This document shows, in pieces, positions 1 through 13,589 of a stretch of DNA of 64,000 bases. The notes under the pieces were generated by a model. That model worked only from the letters and a program-made list of their open reading frames with translations. It ran no database searches and was not told where the DNA came from. Position 1 is the stretch's first letter. The number at the start of each line of letters is the position of its first letter. Made by a program: the position numbers and the translations under genes. The stretch comes from Riptortus pedestris (taxonomy: Eukaryota; Arthropoda; Insecta; Hemiptera; Alydidae): contig CM032233.1 of the NCBI GenBank assembly GCA_019009955.1, positions 95,985,001 through 96,049,000 on the forward strand, read 5' to 3'.

Positions 1-780
1 AAAATTTTAAACAACCTTAAGTCCGAGTAACATCTGGGCCTTTTCATATGCCTCCAAAGTTGAGAAGTTATCTTGTGGATACGCGTGGATTATTGGGAGT
101 AAGGCAATGAAGTGACTGCACTGATAAGCTCAGTAAATTCCATTTTTACCGCTGAGATGGTGGCTATAAGTCAAGCTATAAACGATACAGAACAACTGCA
201 ACAAAATTCATTCGTAATCGCTACGGACTCATACAGCTCACTCCAAAGTCTTGCCAACCCAAAGTCACGATGTCACCACACAGACCCAGTAAAAGGTCAA
301 ATACATAGCTTAGAAAAAAATATAGTAGTAGTGCTCGAGAAGATAAAATAATAGTAACCTCCATCTCTCCAGATGATTTGAAACGAGAGTTTCAAAAACA
401 CACATTTCAAGGGTGGAAGTCAGACTCGCTGAAGAAATATGACAACAAACTGCGATAAATTAAAGAAATTACTGAGCGATGGAATACTTCAAGTAAAAAA
501 AATCCGAAAAGAGGAGGTTGTTCTTGCCCGTATTCGAATAGGACACAGATAGTTATTTATTGAAAGGCTTATTCCCACCAACCTGCGATTGTGGTAGTGT
601 CCATCTTATTGTCTCACATATTCTCCTTAATTGTAAAAAATACAATCTTCCAAAAAGAGCTTTGAACCTTAAACCGAACATAAGAGAACTCCTTTGAGAC
701 GACGAAGAACACATTAAAAGGCTTTTTGCATTTTTACAGAAACTTGTTTGTTCCAAGAACTATAGATCTATCTACCGATA
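1..780 (+). pseudogene. 3' part of a non-LTR retrotransposon (RNase H and C-terminal zinc-knuckle region), broken
   Basis: At 112-351 one frame shows an RNase H-like stretch: TAEMVAISQAINDTEQL, then ATDSYSSLQSLANP, matching the AE..AI..A and TDS.SAL motifs of RNase H domains in I/Jockey/R1/Loa-type LINEs. Downstream, EEVVLARIRIGHR (511-549) is followed after a stop and a frame change by CDCGSVHLIVSHILLNC (from 584), the C.CG...H...C tail typical of these polymerases. Stops and frame changes make it non-functional. The 5' part lies outside the window. The end near 780 is approximate. Confidence 0.8.
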
Positions 781-2079
781 ATGGCAATAGTAGATGCGGT
801 ATATTATAATAAATAACAGTATTATAACATCATATTAACTATTGAAGTTTGATTCACCCATTTAAATCAACCTTAAAATGTTTTTGGCTCTTTAGTTCCT
901 TGGTTTCCTGAAATGTTAATTATGTCTAAAAAAATCTTTTTCTACAATATTAAGCCCATTAACTATCTCTAATGATATTGAAGCTACGAATCCCAAACAG
1001 ATCACCACTGATAAATAGAGATAACTGATATCAAGGAAAAATGAACATATATATAACTGATGTTAAAAAGAAATTAAAAAAAACATTTATTATTAATCAA
1101 AACATTTGCTACAATGTTCCAAATTAATTTAATTTGATTTTAATTTAATAAACGGAACCTGAAATTGATTTCATATCCCTTTCGATTGCTTACGCCAACC
1201 TGTTGTTGAAGAAATGTAGAACGAGGTTAGGTGAGTTAGTTTTTCTGTTATTGTAAATGTATTCATACTAATCCTCGTTCCAATTAATTTAGGAGTCACT
1301 GAAGAAGAAAAGGCAAATGAATGAATTCTACGCTTGAAAGAGAAATATCTAATTTTATAAAATAACCATCATGTTAACAATTTAAGAAATATGCTCAACC
1401 ATTTTGTGCTGCTTCTTTTTACTCTTTCTAATATCTTTGTAGTATCCATCTTTGTCTTAGTAGGCTCATCGCGACCTAAAAAAAAATTAATAAAAAAATA
1501 GGTACTTAAAGAGAAACAATGATAGGTTGGTGCCTGTTATTTTTAAGGTTGCATGTAAAAGGGAAGAGGATCCGTTGTCACCAAAGGCTAGAAGTTGCCA
1601 TCCATAAAATAGAATCTTGGATTTCTAATATTTTTTAGTTAGCCAGCCTGTTTGGCATGTAAAACACTGATTTTTACTGAGGAATTCGCTTGGCCAACAT
1701 ACGATCTAGGGCTTACAATAAGTACAATCTCATTTGCTGAACATCTTGAACATCGTCTGCTAAAATTCAACTACAACGCCCCGTTGGGAGTGTTAAAAAA
1801 TACTGGAACCTTAAGATGGACCAATGACAGGCTGGCTGAAATGGAGGTACTTATTTACTTGTTGAACTTCATTATTATATAAACTGTATACTCCACGGGT
1901 AGAGTTCTACTCGAGTCGTAGAGGACTTGGGAGTGTCTCTGGACTAAAGATGTCCTTTAAATGGAGCGATAGCACTTTCCGAATAAATGTGTTTGTGGAA
2001 AATCCCGGCATTTCATTACTGCCCATGAATATTATCACCACATCCTTAAATAAACTTTTAAAACATTCTCTTGGAAAAT
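781..2079. other. AT-rich stretch without recognisable gene
   Basis: I see short open frames (for example 1652-1882) without codon pattern or similarity I recognise. No RNA gene was noticed. Confidence 0.5.
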
Positions 2080-2600
2080 GTTATATTAACAATCTAATTG
2101 CATATTTAATTATTGTTGTATGCAATTGTTCTCTAACTCGAATGTTAACCGAGATATTTGCCTACTTTTAACCTTCTTTAAATCCCTTCTCCTACTAATA
2201 CTCTTTTCACTTAGAGCACCAGAACCACTAAACATCTCATGTTCAGTTTAAATTTCAAGTCCTCTTCACAAAAGCTTCTCCTTACTGTAAAAATGGAGAC
2301 TAGGTGGTGACAAATCGGCAGCATGCCCAGTTTGTGGAAAATCTGCTTAGTTTACGCAGCCCCTGGGTGACGAACTTTTTTTTTCTTCTTCAGTTAATCC
2401 CCATTCCTACTCATGCTATATCTCTTAAAGCAAATAGCTAAGCATCTTATGCCCACCTTAAATTTTAATTCCATTTTACATAGGCTACTTATTACGGGAA
2501 AAATATAAATAAAATGAGAAACGATATCAACTGCGCTTCATTTTATCACGTGAAACATCTACTTAGTTTACATAACACCCACGTGGTGGGCGTTTTAATA
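2080..2600 (-). repeat. Dispersed repeat family T, copy (minus orientation)
   Basis: It contains CTCGAATGTTAACCGAGATATTTG and the block CTGCTTAGTTTACGCAGC at about 2342-2359, with a second partial block at about 2563-2580. The same blocks recur at 57.7-58.5 kb in the same orientation, and in reverse at 50.5, 51.3 and 53.97 kb. The left boundary is uncertain. Confidence 0.6.
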
Positions 2601-2751
2601 CTGTTATTTTGTGCTGCGGGTTGAATCAACCGACAAGGTATCCTACGGTTTTAAGTTGTACTAAGCAATGAATGCCTTTTTCACATATCCCGTGTGCCTT
2701 CCATCCATATATAAATTTGCATTCCAATTAATGTAGACTTATAAAACCATT

Positions 2752-3157
2752 ATTACAATGCAAGTCTTCGGGTATTGACTGTGTGCTCATGTTTCTGGCC
2801 AAGGTTTCGCTAGACATACCAGGAAAGAATCGTACAAGAAGCAATCGAGAGAGTGAAATGCCCTATCTCCTTAAACAGAGAAGACGGTTATAGATTAAGT
2901 GGACTATGGAAGGCTATTATTGCACCTAGAAAGAAATACACTAACAAAGAAGTCATAATCACATAGGAACCGGCATCGGAGAGGAAGGTACCTTGAAGGG
3001 GAGGCTCCGCCCACGGCGCCGGACTAGATAGTTATATGCACCTGCATAGGAACTCTTCAGTCTCAGAGAAAACACTTAAGACGCCAGAAACACGTCTAGC
3101 GAAACGTCGGAAAGAAACATAAACACACAGACAATACCCGAAGAATTGGATTGTAAT
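2752..3157 (+). mobile_element. Penelope-like element fragment between inverted copies of its own 3' end
   Basis: Positions 2835-2911 read QEAIERVKCPISLNREDGYR then LSGLW, matching the C-terminal end of Penelope-like (GIY-YIG/RT) proteins, where a REAIEI...NREDGYRLS.W stretch is usual. After the reading frame comes a 3' end, GTCTAGCGAAACG (3094) to AATACCCGAAGA (about 3144). The sequence at 2752-2815 is its inverted copy: about 64-bp arms with mismatches. The fragment is non-coding as a whole. Confidence 0.75.
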
Positions 3158-6100
3158 ATTGACAAGGACCTTAGAAGTCTAAGAGTTTTTTTCCCCTAAT
3201 TCCTTTAAAAGTTTTCACCTCTGTTATATTCATATTTTCAACCCGATGACGAGTTTCGCGAAATCGGCTAATATGGTTTAAAAAGGCAACGAATTTTGTC
3301 ACTAATATAAAACTTTATACTTCATGAACGTTCTTAGGAAGAGATAATGATACAATTACTTAATTTTGTTTTTTGTTTCTTAGGGAAGAGCTATTCTCTC
3401 TCTATCTGTCAGTGAATATAACAAAAGTCTAAATAAGCTTCTAACTTAAACAAAGTAGTATTTACTTAAGCAATATATATTAAATAAACAAAGAAAAAGA
3501 AAATTTAAGGGCATTATTTATCTCTCCCCCCCATTTACGAAAAAAAGTCCGAACTCTCTACTCTTCAGTGGATTCACTCTTTCCTTCATTGTTTTGGCAA
3601 CTAGAATAGTTACCTGGCTAAATGTACATGAGAGGGGGTTGAGGAGTTAATAAAGGAGCTTTGGGAACAAGTACTTTACACCCTCCCCCCCCCCCAAAAA
3701 AAAAAGAAATCAAGTAAATTTTTAGCAAGGTTAAAATAAAAACATTTTAGTTATAGATTGTGGTTATCCTATCATCCTGAGTCGTCAATATCAATGTATA
3801 CCTCATCAAAATCCTCATCCTCAAAGGAGTAATACAACCTGTCCTATGATATGGACCTCCCATCTTCCATTAATCCACCCAAACAGTTTTTGCCACCTGC
3901 TATGCTGCTGTTGTTCTAGAACAAGTAGTTCAGAAAATTGTATTTACACTTCAGTCTACAAAAAAATCCAAACTAGTATACCTTACACCCCTTCCTTAAG
4001 CCTGTCTTAGAAACAATTACAAAGTGGTACATCAAATTCTTCTACCCCTTCAACAATTCCCTCTTTTCACTGATACTCACCCTCCTAACCAACCTGAAAA
4101 TTGGCAAGCCTTTGGTCAAAATGTTAATATTGACAAAAACCTGTCCCATATATCAGCATAAGAGTGGTGACATCCTATCCTCCAAGGCCAAAAAGTCCCC
4201 TTATCCTATTCACCAAAATTTAACTAAACCTAATTAAACTTAATCTTCTATTTTTTTTTTACGTATACCTACCTTCTTGTCTCAATACCTTTCTTGTCCT
4301 TTACATCAATCCACTATTTCACCAATCTGTCTTATCAGATATAGACTAGGTATGACCACAATATCTTTCTTACCTTCACCTTTTATTGATTCCTTGGTAC
4401 AGCAAAAGGGAAGTCTCCACACTTTCACTTTTTTTCTTGTAGATTCTTGACTCTGACTTATTTTTCTTTATCTTCATTTTCATTTTGTTAACTAGTAGTT
4501 GGGTTCAGTCTTTATTGAAAACCTATTCAGTGCAGAGGCTTACCCCCCTTGCCATAGTCCCTCTGAAGTCTGCCAGTGGTTATTATGAGTCAACTGTTCA
4601 CTTGCCCTGATACATGGATTTACTACAACTACTGGTCTAAGTCCTAGTCAAGTATTATTTCGGACTTTAGTTGTAAGTACATTTAAGAACCCTCTTTTGT
4701 AATGTTAAAAATATCTCTTAAACAGTAGATTTATTTGTTCATTTACTTAACTAGAAAACTAGGTGAATAAATTGATCTTTATTTAAATGTGTTAAATTAA
4801 TTTTTAGCTGTTCTTTCCTTTTCTTTATTTTTGTATTTGATTTGGTTGAGGTAATTTATTTCTAGCTTCCACTATGCACATTCTTTGAACCAGATCATGG
4901 TGTGTATATAAAAATACATTAATCAGGTGAGAACTAGTGGGTTGTAGAAAATAAAAGGGATGAGCAAAATAAAATCGCACATGTAATTTAATAAACAGTA
5001 TTCAAATGATTGTTGCCCATGACCAGAACAAACCATTTTTAAAGTGGAAGCCTCTGTTGTATCATACAGGTAATTTAAAAATACCCGAATATTATCTGAT
5101 CCACTTCTTCCAGAGCTATCAGGAAATAAACTTGTTTCTTATTTAAAAATTTATATATTAATAATAAATATTACATTTGCTTCTATTCTGCTCTATTATC
5201 AGGAAATATTTTTTGAGTTTCTAAATGTTGTATGCCATTTTTGGTAAACAACTTTTGGATAGTACTAAAAGAATGTATATGATTCATGGGTAAATAAAAG
5301 ACGATTATATAAGAGGAATCAGAAAGTACACATTAGACGAAGAAATATACACTTTAATTATAACATGATATGGATATATAATAGAAAAAAATAGCTTATA
5401 ATTTAGTAATTTTATTCTTTAAATAACATTACAAAATCCTAAACATTGATGAGTAATTTCATGCTATTTATGGTACCTTATGTTTTTCTAGTCTTACAAT
5501 AGCTAATCGGTATCACTGATATAGTAAAAATCAAAATTTCTTTTTTTTTTTTTTTCATTATTTATTGAGATAAATAAAAAAAATTGGCTACATAATAAAT
5601 TTAACTAACTTGTGGTTTGCTTGTTTTTTCCATGTTGTTGTCATCATTATGTGGTGTAAACTTGTTCGTACAATATTCTTTTTTACAATATTTTTGTTCG
5701 TACACTATTCTTATTTTATAATATTTTTGTTTGTACAATAGTCTTACTTTATAATATTCTTGCTCATATAATATCCTTGTTTGCATATGATTACAGTTGT
5801 TAGTATTATGTATTACAAGTGTGGTAGTTTAATGAATATGTATTTGTGAGAATGTATAAAACCACAATGCCACACTGCCAGCATAAAACACATTTTCTAC
5901 AATTGGATAAATATTTCATTAGAGTGTAAGTCATTCATAGGAGTATAATGGTTATACGAACTGTCAGAAAGTGTTTATTGTACATTAAAGTACAACCAAT
6001 TGTTTAATATACACATAAATTTAATTGAAAGTAAATAATATCACATAACCAGTAACAATTAGATGTGTCTTAATAGTTAGATATAATTACTATATATTCA

Positions 6101-6956
6101 CAATAATAATAACAAAAATTAACTGTGTCACATGGTAAACTATAAAATTAATTTGGTGTTACACGTTTCATTAAAACCATGAGAAAATGTCTTAAAGTCT
6201 TCTTCAATATTGAATACTTTATCTATACATATATTGAATATATATATATATATTATTTAGTTCAAGTCATTTTTGCAAGCAAAAAATTCTCGAGCCATTA
6301 GGGCTTTAGAAGACATTAATAATTGTTATAAGTATTTGGCTGTGATAACATACTTGAAGTAATACAAAATAACCACTTTAGAAGGTGGTAAACCTATTTC
6401 CTTCCAGAAAAAAAATCAATCAATTAATAACATTTAATTATCAACAATTTTTTTTAAAATAGCATTAATGATGTGAAGTAAAGTCACTGAACTTTGGATA
6501 AACCATAATACGAGTATAAAGTAAACTATATATTAACATGATGGTACAAGTAAATTTATTATATAAATTATTAAACAATATATACACATACACGTATGAT
6601 CAAGTATATGTTTATGTGTTTACTTCTGAAATTTTATAATACTATCAGTGTATCTTTTAGTGTATGTTTCTAGTATTTTATAATGCTAACTCATAGACTG
6701 TTGCATAGATATCACATCCATATACCATATATTTAGTATAGTACATAACTTGTATAAAATTGTAAACATAACATTGATTAATAATGCTCTAATCATCAAT
6801 GTACATTAGTGCACCTCAATTTAATTTCTAGATCAAAGTTCAAAAGTGTCAAATACTTGACAGCATTCCTATAATATTAAATTTGTAAAATTCCTTAAAT
6901 AACCTACTTTCATATACACATATGAAATGTGAGTGTATGTTTGCATGTGTTTCTGC
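3158..6956. other. AT-rich region downstream of SNAP-25, no gene recognised
   Basis: It contains homopolymer runs (C run near 3686, T run near 5545), short inverted repeats and no convincing coding signal. Part of it could belong to a long SNAP-25 3' UTR, but nothing in the sequence proves it. Confidence 0.4.
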
Positions 6957-7019
6957 TCACACTCCCTCTCCCTCTCCCTCTCTCTATCTCTCTCCCCCTT
7001 ACACACACACACATACACA

Positions 7020-7105
<86 letters not shown>

Positions 7106-7110
7106 CCACA
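6957..7110. repeat. Compound microsatellite (CT)n(CA)n
   Basis: CT-rich repeats are followed by a pure CT run of about 60 bp and then a CA run of about 25 bp. It lies about 0.7-0.8 kb downstream of the SNAP-25 stop codon, so it may be in the transcribed 3' UTR. The apparent long open frames here are only repeat translations. Confidence 0.95.
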
Positions 7111-7605
7111 TGTGCGCGCACGCAAGCACACACACATTCAAGCATACACTCTTAGATAGGATAACAATTTTTTTTTTCTTTCTTTGAATATGAGATTACA
7201 AAGTAACAATAATTACCATAATAAAGCAAAATTCAAAGCATGTATAAATCAATTTGAAGATCTAATAACAGCTCTAATAATTAAAGAATGAATACAGATC
7301 CTGTTACATAACAATGCTGATCAACTAAGATCACACACATTCCCACAGCCATTTATTAGCACATTACATGTGAAGCAAAAACAATGAATTTTAATAGTCT
7401 AAAATAACTTGAAGATAGAAAATAAAGAGAGAGAGAGAGAAATTACTAAATTCTTGATCAATGCTAATGATTTTGTATATCTGCAATCTACATTTATCAC
7501 GCAAAGAGAAAGGTTCATCTAACAAAAGGCTGCTTAAGTATCAATACATTAATGGTTTATAAGTATCTCTTTTTAACAATAAATTTACATAACAATGTAT
7601 ATTAT

Positions 7606-7611
7606 TTTATT
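7606..7611 (-). promoter_or_regulatory. Candidate polyadenylation signal of SNAP-25
   Basis: The minus strand reads AATAAA here, about 175 bp after the stop codon. The region is very AT-rich and further AATAAA-like hexamers occur downstream. Animal SNAP-25 3' UTRs are often long, so this may be only a proximal site or may not be used. Confidence 0.3.
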
Positions 7612-7784
7612 AAATAACAAAATAAAGTAACAAATAATAATTAAAAAACTTACTATAGTTATTACTGTAATACTTCAGTTTCTCATTAATGACTATTGGA
7701 ATATGCTTATTCACATTTATCTGCATGTGCAATAATTTAAATAAATAGCATTGACCGCAAAAGAAAACGAATGATATACTGAAA

Positions 7785-7847
7785 TTACTTGAGAAGATCA
7801 TGAGCGCGTTGATTAGCAACTGCTATTCTGGTTTCATTAGATTCGCC
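7785..7847 (-). CDS. Snap25: SNAP-25 last coding exon (residues 193-212 and stop)
   Basis: The exon follows acceptor TTTTTTAG and encodes GESNETRIAVANQRAHDLLK and TAA (7787-7785). This is the C-terminal end of the SN2 helix, and the product ends at 212 residues. The 3' UTR continues toward lower coordinates; its end is not certain. Confidence 0.97.
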   Translation of the reverse strand, partial: GESNETRIAVANQRAHDLLK

Positions 7848-8240
7848 CTAAAAAATAAAGAAAACAAATGACGATTATGCTATAAGTTAGACAAATAAAC
7901 AAAGAAAAAAATCAGTATAAAATAAGTAAGACCAAAATAGATAGACCAGTGCAATATATACTAGACAAGTAACTCAATTCAAAATACAAATGGAGCCTTA
8001 GAGAACTCCAAATTAATAAATTATTTCTGAGAAAACAAGTGGATAGAGTTAAATGAATCGAGAAAAAATTTACTGAATAAATGAATGGAAATACATTTAT
8101 AACTTTGATATATATATATATAAAAGCTAGACAAATTCAGAAATAATATTTTTAATTGAATCCTGATGTTCTGTTTCCATAACATCTTTAAAATTAATCA
8201 ATTTCGTCCAAAAAAGAGATAAAGAATTCCAATGACTAAC

Positions 8241-8385
8241 CTTACGATTGATCCTGTCAATTTGCCTGTTTTGGTTTTCTAATTCTGATCCCATGTCAAT
8301 GGCCATGTTTCGCAGGTTACCAATCATTGTGTTCACTTGAGACATATTTTCTTCCATTTCATCTTCTCTTGCATCATTAGTAATT
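8241..8385 (-). CDS. Snap25: SNAP-25 SN2 helix exon (residues 144-192)
   Basis: The 145-bp exon is phase 2 to 0, with acceptor TTTCCTTCAG and donor GTTAGTC. It begins [20 protein letters not shown] and ends [13 protein letters not shown]. It forms most of the second SNARE helix; the ionic-layer glutamine is Gln182, in the ENQNRQ stretch. Confidence 0.97.
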
Positions 8386-8689
8386 CTGAAGGAAACAATA
8401 AACACATTAAATTTATATTGTAAAATAAATAATCTTTGGAAGTTACCCTCTTCTTAGAGATACATGCTAACACAGAGATATTTACTACTAAAATTCTAGG
8501 ACAGCTGAGAATCGCCACTTAAACAACTAAAATATATACTAAAACCCAAACTACCTTTACCCACAAATCACATTATCTCAATTTAATGTCATCACAAGAC
8601 TAATATGTTGTAATACTCTTGGCCAAGGTCTTGTATATACATGTGCGTATACACATATGTGTATGTACGTATATAAATAAATAAATATG

Positions 8690-8692
<3 letters not shown>

Positions 8693-8731
<39 letters not shown>
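8693..8731. repeat. (TA)n microsatellite in SNAP-25 intron
   Basis: Uninterrupted TA dinucleotides in the 1.3-kb intron before the SN2 exon. Confidence 0.95.
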
Positions 8732-8737
<6 letters not shown>

Positions 8738-8995
8738 CTGCAAAAAGGAAGAAAAGGAAGGGCAGAACAAAACATACTTAATTTTCCTCAGATTATTTAT
8801 TAAATTCACTTTATTTGTTACTATATTATGTTCTAGTTAACAACAGAGCTCTTGATTAGGTGTAACACCATCTAAATCAAGTAGAGCGAGTTTAATAAAT
8901 GAGTTGATGAAAGGTTTTTTGGACTATCTTCTACACATCCTTCGTGTAGTATGGATGTTGAAAATGAACAGCTACATGAGCGAACATTTTACTCA

Positions 8996-8996
8996 A

Positions 8997-9064
<68 letters not shown>
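8996..9064. repeat. (CA)n(TA)n compound microsatellite in SNAP-25 intron
   Basis: About 18 bp of CA is followed by about 50 bp of TA. Confidence 0.95.
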
Positions 9065-9066
<2 letters not shown>

Positions 9067-9289
9067 CACTCCTTCAAAAGTTCTTTACTGATCCATGTTA
9101 ATTAATGAAGACTGGAGGAAAATTTTTCTTGAAGGTTATATAACTAATTGGTAAAGTTTTAAATTTAAAAATTCGAAAATAGACTGAAAACAACCAGGAC
9201 AAATTATGTGTTCAATTATAATCAAGGATTTTGTTTTTAGATGACTGAAAGAAAAACAAAGCACGTGATCTGTATATCTTTGACACTCC

Positions 9290-9590
9290 CAGAGCCCTTT
9301 TTGACTGGTTTAGGTATACATGTGCATATCACACAAAACTCAAAAATGACTTGGCTTACAATCATCAAATTTCATGTTTAGGACTGCTCCAACATCTAGT
9401 TGTGCACCTCCCCTTTTTATTAAGATAGGATAAGGGGGTGGGTTAGAGAAGGTCAAAAAGGAAAAATTAAAAATTTCTGCACCTATTAGAGATAAAGAAA
9501 GACAATTTGTTTAGGACCTTTTTTTTTTATCATAAATATATCTATAACTTATGTTTTATGACTTTTTTTGATCCAATGGAATGGAGATCT
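9290..9590 (+). repeat. Dispersed repeat family R, copy 1
   Basis: It shares AAATTTCATGTTTA, CTAGTTGTGCACCTCC and CACCTATTAGAGATA with copies at 49.56-49.85 kb (plus) and 59.93-60.13 kb (minus). It is about 300 bp, with no coding potential seen and undefined boundaries. Confidence 0.6.
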
Positions 9591-9685
9591 TTTATATATC
9601 AATTTCAAACATACTGCTTTAAATGAATTGCAACATAGCATTGGAGTTGAAATAATAAATTAAAAAAAAAAAAATATTAACTTAC

Positions 9686-9814
9686 TTAGCAATGTATCCT
9701 CCCTGAGGACCAAGACCATTACGATCATCCATCACTCGTTGAGGTTGATTGTTCACTACTTTACCATCATCATTGCCCCTCCATGTTCCTTCATCTTCTT
9801 TAAATGATGCTCCC
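9686..9814 (-). CDS. Snap25: SNAP-25 linker exon (residues 101-144)
   Basis: The 129-bp exon is phase 2 to 2, with acceptor TTTTCTCAG and donor GTAAGT. It encodes the segment from GASFKEDEGTWRGNDDGK through VVNNQPQRVMDDRNGLG to GGYIA. This is the flexible linker between SN1 and SN2, and it keeps the conserved NNQPQRVMDDRNG block. It lies 1.3 kb upstream of the next exon. Confidence 0.97.
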
Positions 9815-11814
9815 CTGAGAAAACAGAGAAAATGTGAAATTGTGTGCTGAAATTAAAATGGAAATAAAAAGCAATGTAAACAAACATACTGAGTATATTG
9901 AAATATATTAATTGAATACAAATATACTGAATATATATGGAAATAGAACAATTAAAATAGAACAGAAAATAAGCTCAACTAAAATAAATTTTAATTTTTT
10001 AACTTTTATAAAAACCAGGAAACAAATGAGTCCTACAGCAAATGTTAAACTCCACTTGATCAATATAGAATGTTTTGGGATATCAAAGAAATTTTCATGA
10101 AATAGGTGTTTTATTTGTATTTTGTTACTTGAATCAATAAAAAGTTTTTTTTTTATGTATACTTATCACAATTAGAAATTCAATTAAAGGAACTCACAAA
10201 AGGGCAATGAAAAATTGAAGTGAAAAAATGTGTGGGTGCGATGTATAACTTTTGTAACATTAGCGTTATTCAAGAACTGGTTAAGAATATTACTTAATAT
10301 TATAAATGTGCCAAGCCACTAAGATGGTAACATATTTTATCAAGGTAAAATACCAATGTAGTACAATTTTTTACAATATAGTTGCCTATAATTAATTATG
10401 AAATTCCTCAATGTGTGGCTTTAATGAATGTCCACCAAGTCATAAATTACCCTTCCTAATTCTAAATCTATAAAAATTAGAATAATGTAATTATTCTACT
10501 GGTTATTTTTTAAAATTTAAAATAAATGCTACTACAGTTAATCAGGCTGGGCTACCATCTTAAAAATTAGACAATCTCTCAATAAAATTCTGCAATATCT
10601 ATCAACTGTAGCAACTAGTCTACAACTGCACAGTGAAAAAGTTAACATTAAATTACTAAGGTGATACAGTTTCTTTGAAACTGGTAATTTACAGATACAC
10701 AGACATTCTTTGTTCGACAAATATACAAATTAAAAGCGAAAACTTTCATAGATATTAGTCAATTCTAAAGAATGGTGAGCATAATAGTATTGTAATAACT
10801 AACTCTAGCACTTAATCATATAATATTTTTGTAGTGTGTGGAAAAGGAAAATATTTTACCTTTCTCTGTCATGCCCTAGGAAATCCTAAAAAGAAAACAA
10901 CTTGGACTCACTCCCATCTAAGGCATCCCCTCCCCCAACCATGATTAATACTTTAATGAAATAAAATGTTACTATTTGTAACTATCATTGAACAATAACG
11001 ATATAGTTTATTACAACTTCAATAATACAATGAACATAATGCTATTAAATGCTTCACTCACCTCATAATGTATATTAATAGAAACATTAAAAGTTTATTT
11101 TCATATAATGATTTTATTCATTCAACAAGGAAATTCTAAATAAAGAAGTAACCACAACTAAAATGAATTTTAACAAAATGAAAATTTGTAATTGGTTTCA
11201 TGTGCAAAGTGGAATGCCAAAGCAATAAGATTGGTAAGCATTTCTAAAGTCCCTGTATTATTAAATGGAAAACATAATTAAACAATATTTATTACATCAC
11301 ATAATATATAAAACATTTATAGTAAAATATACTAAACATGGGTCAAAAATATTTTTGATTCAACCTACTGTACTATGAGTCAGTTTGTAATAACCACCAT
11401 GTTACGAAACATTATGTTCTTTTGTGATAATGAAATGATTTATTTCTTAAAAAATACCTGAATACCATCATTTTCCAATTAAATTGGTTTACAAAGAAAT
11501 AAGTATAATAACAATTTCTGGATATTTCAGTTAGAATAAAATTGAAGTCTATAGAATGTACCCAGAAGTATTAAGATAAACTTTTGATTGAGTTTTTATA
11601 AATAGTACTATTATTAATATAATGGATTATTTAGTTTGACAGTAAAATTATTAGTTCAAATATTATACATTAGTACAAATAAACCCAAAGACCTGAAGTC
11701 AAATTTCAAAAATAATAAAGAGAAACTCAGATTATAAAAATGCCTTTAAAATCAAATCAACCAGAGTGTCAATATTGACTTTGCTTTAAATTATTATAAA
11801 GCATTCTAGCTTAA

Positions 11815-12053
11815 CCCTTGGGCGAGCGTGAGACCTCACAGGTCCGTTTTGTTTTTAAAAAATAAACAAAATTCTTTACTACTAAAAATAAAATACAATA
11901 AATAAATGTTGCTTTCTAGTTGAAATAAACATTCAAACCCTCAAAATGAGTTCCTACAATTTATAACCTGTTGAAATCCTTGCCTAAATTTCAGTAAACC
12001 TCTGAGGCCCCAGTGCTCATTCAAATAACTTTCAAACCACGCCCACTCGAGGG
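11815..12053. mobile_element. piggyBac-type MITE
   Basis: TTAA at 11811-11814 is followed by CCCTTGGGCGAGCGTG. The right end is CACGCCCACTCGAGGG, followed by TTAC (one change from TTAA). Imperfect terminal inverted repeats with TTAA targets are the piggyBac hallmark. The element is 239 bp and non-coding. Confidence 0.65.
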
Positions 12054-12374
12054 TTACATTAAAAGAAAATGTATTAATCCATCAGAATTCTATTCTATTC
12101 TTCTCCATTATAGCTACTGCATTTATTTACATGAAATAAAAAAAGGACAGAATGGATCTTCAAACCATGCGGTTCCAACTTTGGTTTTATAATCTGAATC
12201 AATTGAAATACAATGCATATTGTGACAAGAACGGTTTTTATGGAAGCTCTTTAATATGTTGTGTTGAAAATACCAGTATAAAATAATATTAAATTCATGG
12301 CATTATACAGCTGTTACTACAATGCCCCAACAATTTTCAAGTAATCAAGTTTTTCTACATGGCTAGATACATAT

Positions 12375-12492
<118 letters not shown>

Positions 12493-13589
12493 GTGTGTGG
12501 ATGTGTATGTAACCAATTTTTATTTTATAGCCCACCTTTGCCATTCTCCTCATTTAATCATTAGCTGTTAGGCTGACTCTCAGGTGAGTAACTTTTTGAA
12601 ATTTTTTGTTAAATTGTTTTATTTTTATGTTGCCTTAGGTTTATGACAACATATTACTTTTTTTACGTTTTATTTACATTTAAAATATATTAGTGTTTAA
12701 ATGAAATTGGGAATTTGCAATTTTAGAAAACAATTATGAAAGCTACGAAGCTGTAAATGTTATGAAAGATGTAGGATAACTATAAAATTAAGAAATTTAA
12801 TATATGAACCTAGCCATTAAGTAATGAAAACCATTTGCATCCAAAATTTGCTATGAATATATTTCTCGAGTACTTATAGAAATAGAAATGATGGGCTTGA
12901 AAAATATATACCTACTTAAAACATGACGTGTTTAAAACATCATTCAAAAAAAGATATTAGAATGTCCTCAACTCCCAGCAAACCTGTGTGACCAGCCACA
13001 GACCCTTCATGGGCTGTCAAGCCATAGATTTTCTTCCTCAACTGGGAGATGCGTGGCACCATTAAAAAGAATATCCAAGATTTATGTGATTTGAATTTTC
13101 GCACTTCACCTGTCTTAATTTCTATGTATTTTGTATTTTGAAGTCACAATATGCCTAAATTAAAAGTGATAATTGCATATAGTTGCTTACTTTTTGATAT
13201 ATAAACTTCCCAAAACAGCATACATTAATAGCAAAGGCAGACATTTTTAATAAATCCTGTATAATTGAAAATGAATTTTTCTTTTTACCCCCTTTAGCCT
13301 CCACATTCATTGTCTACATTTTGTAAGAGTAATACCACAATATCCATAAATTATTTAGATCAGGTAGTAAAATTATTGATGCCAATTTAAGTGTGGATAT
13401 TGAATGGAAGAAAAATAAAAAAATGTGGCTTAACACAAGATAGTAATAATTCCCTAATTACTGGTTTTGGTTATTTTAACATTGCTGTAACTCAAATCCG
13501 TATGCAGGATAGCAAATTATGACATGTACTATGGCAATCATATAACAAAAATTTTTGTTCACAGATTCCTCAAATCAATCTATTGATCT

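Noticed and set aside
6869..7187. Several overlapping open frames rich in Ser-Leu, His-Thr or Arg-Glu repeats
   Set aside because: They are translations of the (CT)n(CA)n microsatellite in all frames, not genes.
12960..13065. CTCCCAG...CTGGGAG hairpin as a possible structured RNA
   Set aside because: Short arms with a long unpaired interior and no second copy or known RNA signature.
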